Assembly: GCA_041485125.1 (NCBI GenBank)
Contig: JBGPIT010000305.1
Span: 1-6,070, forward strand
DNA: 6,070 bases
From: JBGPIT01 sp041485125
Lineage (GTDB): Bacteria; Desulfobacterota; Binatia; UTPRO1
Direction: 5' to 3'
Part shown: positions 1 through 4,066 of the stretch, one piece after another
Position numbering within the stretch: the first letter of the stretch is position 1
How the letters are laid out: every line of letters starts with the position of its first letter
Notes under the pieces: model-generated
What the model saw: the letters and a program-made list of their open reading frames with translations, nothing else
What the model was told of the DNA's origin: nothing
Databases searched by the model: none
Position numbers and translations under genes: made by a program

Positions 1-197
1 AGCCGAACCGCCGTCAACCCAGCATCGAAATCCTTGTCGAGAAGCGCTTCGGCCACGTGAGAGAGAAGGTAAGTCTCACGTTGCGGAAAGCTTTTGATGA
101 GCGCGATGCCGCGCTCGGCATGCTCGTCCATCCATGCCGCTTCGACGGGCGAGAGCTGCTCAAGGATCTCGTCCAGTGTCTGCCTACGAACGCGCAT
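1..197 (-). CDS. Unrecognised protein, N-terminal 65 residues only (runs off left edge)
   Basis: The reading frame opens with ATG at 197 and stays open to the window edge, giving 65 whole codons and no stop. The protein starts MRVRRQTLDEILEQLSPVE and continues as acidic and leucine-rich helical sequence (for example AEALLDKDFDAG near residues 49-60). There is no signal peptide, membrane segment or motif I recognise. The ATG lies 21 bp after the stop of the DNA methyltransferase on the same strand, so the two are probably co-transcribed. The gap has no clear Shine-Dalgarno sequence, so translation may depend on the upstream gene. By position it could be the restriction endonuclease partner of the methylase; nothing in the visible residues proves this. 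I prefer this frame to a competing one starting at 229, which overlaps the methylase end and reads as Ser/Arg-rich low-complexity sequence. Confidence 0.55.
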   Translation of the reverse strand, partial: MRVRRQTLDEILEQLSPVEAAWMDEHAERGIALIKSFPQRETYLLSHVAEALLDKDFDAGLTAVR

Positions 198-218
198 GAA
201 AAGAGGCGGGCCCAGGAA

Positions 219-1340
219 TCATTGGCCAACGATCAGATACTCCTGGACGAGAGATCGCTCGACCGCATCGTGAGTGCCGAAATGGTAGCGATGCGTACGC
301 TCATGCACGATCACCTTCGACTTATGGCGCCGCATGAGGTCCACGAGCACCGCTAGATCCGGGTAGCCGTTCGAGGAATACGACAGCACAATGATGCTCT
401 GGCGGAACTGGCCAAATAGCCGCTCGAACGCCGGTAGCGACTCCTTACGATACGAAAATGGTGTGTACGGCTTCCGGATCTTTCGCACACGGGTCTCCGG
501 CATGATGTCGACGCCTCGCCAATAGCGGGAGAGGCCCTCGAGAAAGTGGTAACGCTTCATGTAGCAATTGTCGTCCGCACGGGGCACGTAGGGTGGGTCG
601 AGATACACGAGATCGAATCCGGCAGGGTTGATCGCGAACACGTCGCCATGCAGCGCTCGGTTGGGCCTCCCGTTCGAGAAAACGCAGGCATTGTACGCGG
701 CGACCTGCTCTGCGAAGTGCTCGCGAAGCGTGAGCCGAAGGTCCCGGCGGCCGTCGTCGTAGTTGTCGAGGTCTCCGCTGACCGTGAAGACGCCGCGCGG
801 TTGGCGCTTCACGCACGATCGAATCAAAGCTGCGAGCGCGAGCGCTCGCCGGTACTTCGGAAGACTCCGAAGATTCCACCATACACGATCGAGAAAGCGG
901 AGGTCTTCCGGCCGATAGAAGATTCCGCGGAAGGTTCGCTCGATAAAATGCGGGTGGCGCGGATCGTAACGCTGCAGTCGTTCAACGTCCCGCGCGGAGA
1001 GAGTCCCGTCCGGGTTCTCCACGATCGCTCGTCCGATGGTCGCACTGAAGTTGAGGAAGTCGTTGGCGGTGACCTGCTTCCCCATCGCCTTGAGCAGATA
1101 CGCGACCGCGCCCGATCCAGTGAAGGCATCGAGCGCGGTGTCGAAGTGAAGTTCCGATAGGACCCCGTGAAGCCAAGGGATCAGCCGGACCTTGCTGCCC
1201 ATGAATCGAAGCTGCGGAAACTGCCTCACCTGGTCGGGTAGACACGTCTGACCCGCACGCGTGGCAAGGACGGCTGTTGTAGGTACGTCTTCCGCCGCGT
1301 CGGGCGTGCAACGACGCACGGCCGCTCGAGACCTCACCAC
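219..1340 (-). CDS. D12-class adenine-N6 DNA methyltransferase
   Basis: A 373-residue protein that should transfer a methyl group from S-adenosylmethionine to N6 of adenine in a specific DNA site. It has the D12/Dam-type order. LRFMGSK is at residues 44-50 and leads into the first strand. The cofactor motif DAFTGSG is at 71-77. The catalytic motif IV appears as YLDPPY at 246-251, followed by YMKRYHF. The C-terminal THRYHFGTH and QEYLIVG also fit the family as I know it. The central 110-235 is probably the target-recognition region; the target site cannot be read from sequence. The start is uncertain. GTG at 1340 or 1337 has GAGAGG just upstream, but the first ~40 residues look unlike the family, and GTG at 1229 would start at VRQFPQLRFMGSK, close to the usual N-terminus. 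GC is about 55-60% in sampled lines, below the genes to the right. It may be an orphan methylase or half of a type II system with the gene at 1-197. Confidence 0.9.
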   Translation of the reverse strand: MVRSRAAVRRCTPDAAEDVPTTAVLATRAGQTCLPDQVRQFPQLRFMGSKVRLIPWLHGVLSELHFDTALDAFTGSGAVAYLLKAMGKQVTANDFLNFSATIGRAIVENPDGTLSARDVERLQRYDPRHPHFIERTFRGIFYRPEDLRFLDRVWWNLRSLPKYRRALALAALIRSCVKRQPRGVFTVSGDLDNYDDGRRDLRLTLREHFAEQVAAYNACVFSNGRPNRALHGDVFAINPAGFDLVYLDPPYVPRADDNCYMKRYHFLEGLSRYWRGVDIMPETRVRKIRKPYTPFSYRKESLPAFERLFGQFRQSIIVLSYSSNGYPDLAVLVDLMRRHKSKVIVHERTHRYHFGTHDAVERSLVQEYLIVGQ

Positions 1341-1361
1341 CTGCCTCTCATCCAGCCCTCC

Positions 1362-1378
1362 AACCCCGCAGCGGGGCT
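1362..1378 (-). other. GC-rich hairpin in the intergenic gap
   Basis: On the minus strand the sequence reads AGCCCCG-CTG-CGGGGTT. This is a 5-bp CCCCG/CGGGG stem with a 3-base loop, extended by a G-T and an A-T pair to 7 bp. It lies 21 bases before the GTG at 1340 and downstream of the candidate promoter, so it would be in the methylase leader. Neither strand has a T run after the stem, so it is a poor intrinsic terminator. A role in slowing ribosome access or stabilising the leader is possible but unproven. Confidence 0.4.
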
Positions 1379-1379
1379 C

Positions 1380-1415
1380 TGACGCTCAATAGCATTGGAC
1401 CCACCGAAAGCGTCA
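1380..1415. promoter_or_regulatory. Inverted repeat around the candidate methylase promoter
   Basis: Two perfect 7-bp arms, TGACGCT at 1380-1386 and AGCGTCA at 1409-1415, are separated by 22 bp. One arm overlaps the candidate -35 box and the other falls just beyond the -10, near where transcription would start. That placement is what an operator would show, and restriction-modification genes are often controlled at the promoter by a controller protein or by the methylase. The arms are short enough to occur by chance in a GC-rich stretch. Confidence 0.3.
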
Positions 1416-1416
1416 A
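1389..1416 (-). promoter_or_regulatory. Candidate sigma-70-type promoter for the methylase
   Basis: On the minus strand TTGACG (1416-1411) matches five of six bases of the -35 consensus. After 16 bases comes TGCTAT (1394-1389), a weak -10 with three matching bases; shifting by one base gives GCTATT with a 17-base spacer. It is the only good -35-like hexamer I see in the 116-bp gap before the methylase, in the right orientation, and gives a leader of about 40 bases to the GTG at 1340. The weak -10 and the unknown host sigma factors keep confidence low. Confidence 0.35.
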
Positions 1417-1456
1417 GCGCTCGCAGAGCAGCGCCGCGGCCCTCGACCGCTAGATC

Positions 1457-1744
1457 TCAACGACGATCTTCAATCACGAGTGCGGAAACGAGTCGGCCCC
1501 GACGCTTCGGTTTGACCGGATCGCCGGCGCCCGGTTTGCCGACGCCCTTCTGGCCAACGCCGTGGGCGGCAAGTCGATCGAGCACCGCGTCGTCGAGGCT
1601 CGAATCGAGGGGTACGAGTCGCGCGATGCCGCGACCCTGCCGATCACGAATCGTGACGACTCGCCCACGGGCCGCCTCTCGCAGATACGCGCTCAGTCTT
1701 GCCCGCAGCTCGCGCACACCGACGACTATCCCGGGCTTTTCCAT
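1457..1744 (-). CDS. Phd/YefM-family type II antitoxin, apparently without its toxin
   Basis: A 95-residue protein with the Phd/YefM layout. VGVRELRARLSAYLREAARG at residues 8-27 forms the beta-helix start of the DNA-binding fold, then VVTIRDRQGRGIARLVP at 29-45 gives the paired strands. A flexible toxin-binding tail contains LDRLAAHGV and ends SALVIEDRR. In this family the N-terminal half dimerises and binds the operator, and the tail covers the toxin, commonly a VapC-type PIN nuclease. The length and the EDRR ending look complete, so this is not a truncated copy. The toxin usually begins within a few bases of that ending. Here the 116 bp that follow encode no PIN start (no LDTSALVK-like sequence) and the next gene is the methylase. 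The ATG is 21 bp after the CoA-transferase stop and has no evident Shine-Dalgarno sequence. It may act as an orphan regulator or protect against a toxin elsewhere. Confidence 0.88.
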   Translation of the reverse strand: MEKPGIVVGVRELRARLSAYLREAARGRVVTIRDRQGRGIARLVPLDSSLDDAVLDRLAAHGVGQKGVGKPGAGDPVKPKRRGRLVSALVIEDRR

Positions 1745-1765
1745 GCGGGAGACGGCGCGAACCGT

Positions 1766-3073
1766 TCAGATGTAGCGCAGGCGTTTCGCTTCGGCGGTGA
1801 GGTGGTCGCGGAACTTCGGGTCGGCGAGGCCGATGAGCGCGCGGGCGCGTTCGTCGATGCTCTTCCCCTTGAGGCACGCCGCCCCGTGCTCGGAGACGAC
1901 CCAGTGCACCTCGGTGCGTGGGGTGGTGACGACGGCGCCCTGCTTCAGCATCGGCACGACGCGCGAGAGCGCGCCGCTCTTCGCGGTCGAGTAGAAGGCG
2001 ATGATAGACTTGCCGCCCTTCGAGTCGAAGGCGCCGCGGGCGAAGTCGTGCTGGCCGCCGGTGCCGCTCCACTGCACGTGGCCCATCGCCTCGGAGCAGC
2101 ACTGGCCCATGAGGTCGATCTCGATCGTCGAGTTCACCGAGATCAGGACGTCGTTCCGGGCGATGTTGGACGGGAAGTTGATGTACGACACCGGGTGCGA
2201 CTCGACGGCGGGGTTGTCGTCGAGGAACTCGTAGGTCCGTTGCGAGCCGGCGGCAAAGGCGAAGAGCGCCTTCCCCGGGTGGAAGGTCTTGCGGCGGCCG
2301 TTGCAGACTCCCGTCTCCATCAGATCGACCATCGAGTCGACGAACATCTCGGTGTGGATGCCGAGGTCTTTGTGGTCCATCAGCGAGCGCGCGACCGCGT
2401 TCGGGACGCCGCCGATGCCGAGCTGGATGGTCGCGCCGTTCGGGATCATGGCGGCGATGAGCGCGCCCATCGCCTCGTCCTCCGGACGCGCGGGCGGCTT
2501 CGGCAGCTCGAGGAGCGGCGTGGTGTTCTCGACGATCGCGTCGACCTCGGAGACGTGCACCCAGGCGTCGCCGTGGATGCGCGGCATGTTCTCGTTGACC
2601 TCGACGATGACGAGATCGGCGGCGTCGATCGCGGCGCGGCTGGTGTCGACGCTGACGCCGAGGCTCATGTAGCCGTGCCGGTCGGCGCGCGAGACGCAGA
2701 CCAGCGCGACGTCGACGTCGACGAACTCGCGATAGATCCGCGGCACCTGGTGGAAGAAGGCCGGCGAGTAGACCGCCTCGCCGTCGGCGATGAGCTGGCG
2801 GTCGGCGCCGCTCGCGAAGATGGAGCGCCAGCGGATGACGTCGCGCACGTCGTCGGCCAAGATCGACTTGGCCGAATGGGCCATGGGAAGGAGCGACGTC
2901 ATCGTCAGCGCCGTCAGGCCACCGGCGCGGGCGCGGCGTGCCGTCGCCTCGAGCAGGGCCGGCGGCTCGCCGATCGCGTTGCCCTGCACCACGAACGCGC
3001 CGTCCGGAATCATCGCGACCGCCTCGTCGGCGGTGCGGAGCTTCGCGCGGTACTGCTCCAAGGGCGACGTCAT
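1766..3073 (-). CDS. 4-hydroxybutyrate-type CoA-transferase / acetyl-CoA hydrolase family
   Basis: A 435-residue cytosolic enzyme of the acetyl-CoA hydrolase/transferase family, which moves CoA between an acyl-CoA donor and a carboxylic acid through a glutamyl-CoA intermediate. Visible family features are GNAIGEPPALLEA at 31-43, ADLVIVEVNENMPR at 152-165, the glycine loop QLGIGGVPNAV at 217-227, GIHTEMFVDS at 238-247, and SVNSTIEIDLMGQ at 312-324. By remembered similarity to the clostridial 4-hydroxybutyrate enzyme, whose nucleophile is Glu238, Glu242 in GIHTE is the likely catalytic residue. Length also fits that subgroup (about 430-440) better than the ~500-residue succinyl-CoA:acetate enzymes. 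The substrate is inferred, not shown. ATG at 3073 shares ATGA with the stop of the upstream oxidoreductase, implying coupled translation and fixing the start. The frame is open further upstream to 3646, but that stretch is Arg/Ala-rich shadow sequence inside the oxidoreductase gene. Confidence 0.93.
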   Translation of the reverse strand: MTSPLEQYRAKLRTADEAVAMIPDGAFVVQGNAIGEPPALLEATARRARAGGLTALTMTSLLPMAHSAKSILADDVRDVIRWRSIFASGADRQLIADGEAVYSPAFFHQVPRIYREFVDVDVALVCVSRADRHGYMSLGVSVDTSRAAIDAADLVIVEVNENMPRIHGDAWVHVSEVDAIVENTTPLLELPKPPARPEDEAMGALIAAMIPNGATIQLGIGGVPNAVARSLMDHKDLGIHTEMFVDSMVDLMETGVCNGRRKTFHPGKALFAFAAGSQRTYEFLDDNPAVESHPVSYINFPSNIARNDVLISVNSTIEIDLMGQCCSEAMGHVQWSGTGGQHDFARGAFDSKGGKSIIAFYSTAKSGALSRVVPMLKQGAVVTTPRTEVHWVVSEHGAACLKGKSIDERARALIGLADPKFRDHLTAEAKRLRYI

Positions 3074-4062
3074 GCGTCCACTATCCGCGGCAGCACTTGC
3101 TCGGTGAAGAGCGTGAAGGTCTCGTGGCTGAGCGGCGCGCAGAGGAGATAGTCGAGAAAGGCCTCGTCGCGCAGCCGGAGGATCTCGTCGGTCACCGACT
3201 CGGGTGTGCCGTGGATGATGACGCCGTTCAAGTAGCGCTCGATCGGATCGGTCTCCATGCCGATGACGCTCGTGGCCGGGTGGTGCTGCGGTCCGGCGTA
3301 GGCGTCGAGCAGCCAATGCGCGCCGCACCGCGCGGTCTCCTCGGCCTCGCTCGCGGTCGGCGCAATCGCGAGCAGGCGCGCCATCGGGATCTCGCGACCC
3401 GCCATGGAATACCCGCTCGCCTCGAGGGTCTCGCGGTAGAGCTCGCGCTTGCGGGCGATCTCGAGATGCGTCGAGTGCGGATCCATCATGATCGTGAAGC
3501 CGCGGGCCGCGGCGCGTTCGATCGCTTCGAGCGACGACGCTGCGAGCCACACGGGCGGGTGCGGCTGCTGCATCGGCCGCGGCAGGACCTCGACGTCGTC
3601 GAACTGGAAATAGCGGCCGTGATGACTCAAGCGCTCCTGGGTCCACGCCTTCAGCACGATCTCGACGGCCTCCTGAAAGCGCGCCGCGCTCTCGTCCGGG
3701 GTCACGCCGAAGACGCGGAACTCGGTGCGATCGAAGCCGCGCCCGGCGCCCCAGTTCACCCGCCCGCCGGAGAGGACGTCGAGGAGCGCGACCTCCTCGG
3801 CGAGACGGAGCGGGTGATAGAAAGCCGCGAGCGAGACCGCCGTCCCGATCCGCAGGCGTCGCGTCCGCGCCGCGACGTGGACGCCCATCATGTGTACCGA
3901 GGGGCAGACGCTGAAGGTGTGGAAGTGGTGCTCGGCGAGCCAGACCGCGTCGTAGCCGCCGCGGTCCATGATCTCGATCCGCTCCAGCGCGCGCTCGTAG
4001 ACGGTCTCGATGGCGACCCGCCGCTCCGGCCAGCTGAAGAACTGGAGGACGCCGACCTTCAC
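3070..4062 (-). CDS. LLM-class (luciferase-like) flavin-dependent oxidoreductase
   Basis: A 330-residue protein with the bacterial-luciferase TIM-barrel pattern. The N-terminal strand is MKVGVLQFFSWPE; then GGYDAVWLAEHHF at 35-47, RRLRIGTAVSLAAFYHPLRL at 68-87, LLDVLSGGRVNWGAGRGFD at 93-111, HPPVWLAASS at 168-177, and the C-terminal GTPESVTDEI at 285-294. Such enzymes use reduced FMN or F420 to oxidise or monooxygenate small organic substrates; the substrate here cannot be told. AEHH near the N-terminus and GAGRG are usual cofactor- and phosphate-contacting regions. The start is GTG at 4062, four bases after the stop of the beta-helix gene, and it gives the normal family N-terminus. No strong Shine-Dalgarno sequence is present, so coupling to the upstream gene is plausible. 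Its stop overlaps the CoA-transferase start by 4 bp, so those two are an operon and probably one pathway. Confidence 0.93.
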   Translation of the reverse strand: MKVGVLQFFSWPERRVAIETVYERALERIEIMDRGGYDAVWLAEHHFHTFSVCPSVHMMGVHVAARTRRLRIGTAVSLAAFYHPLRLAEEVALLDVLSGGRVNWGAGRGFDRTEFRVFGVTPDESAARFQEAVEIVLKAWTQERLSHHGRYFQFDDVEVLPRPMQQPHPPVWLAASSLEAIERAAARGFTIMMDPHSTHLEIARKRELYRETLEASGYSMAGREIPMARLLAIAPTASEAEETARCGAHWLLDAYAGPQHHPATSVIGMETDPIERYLNGVIIHGTPESVTDEILRLRDEAFLDYLLCAPLSHETFTLFTEQVLPRIVDA

Positions 4063-4066
4063 GCCG

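Noticed and set aside
546..1160. Plus-strand open frame of 204 codons opposite the methylase
   Set aside because: No recognisable domain, and it overlaps the motif-bearing part of the methylase on the other strand.
1362..1378. Hairpin as an intrinsic terminator for the antitoxin transcript
   Set aside because: The stem is only 5 strong pairs and no T run follows on either strand.
1562..3151. Long plus-strand open frame of 529 codons
   Set aside because: It lies opposite the CoA-transferase and antitoxin. Its product is Val/Asp/Arg/Ala-rich with no domain, as expected from an antisense frame in high-GC coding DNA.
3074..3646. Upstream extension of the CoA-transferase to a start at 3646
   Set aside because: The extra residues are Arg/Ala/Asp-rich and would lie entirely within the oxidoreductase gene. 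The ATG at 3073 has the classic ATGA overlap and gives the usual family length.
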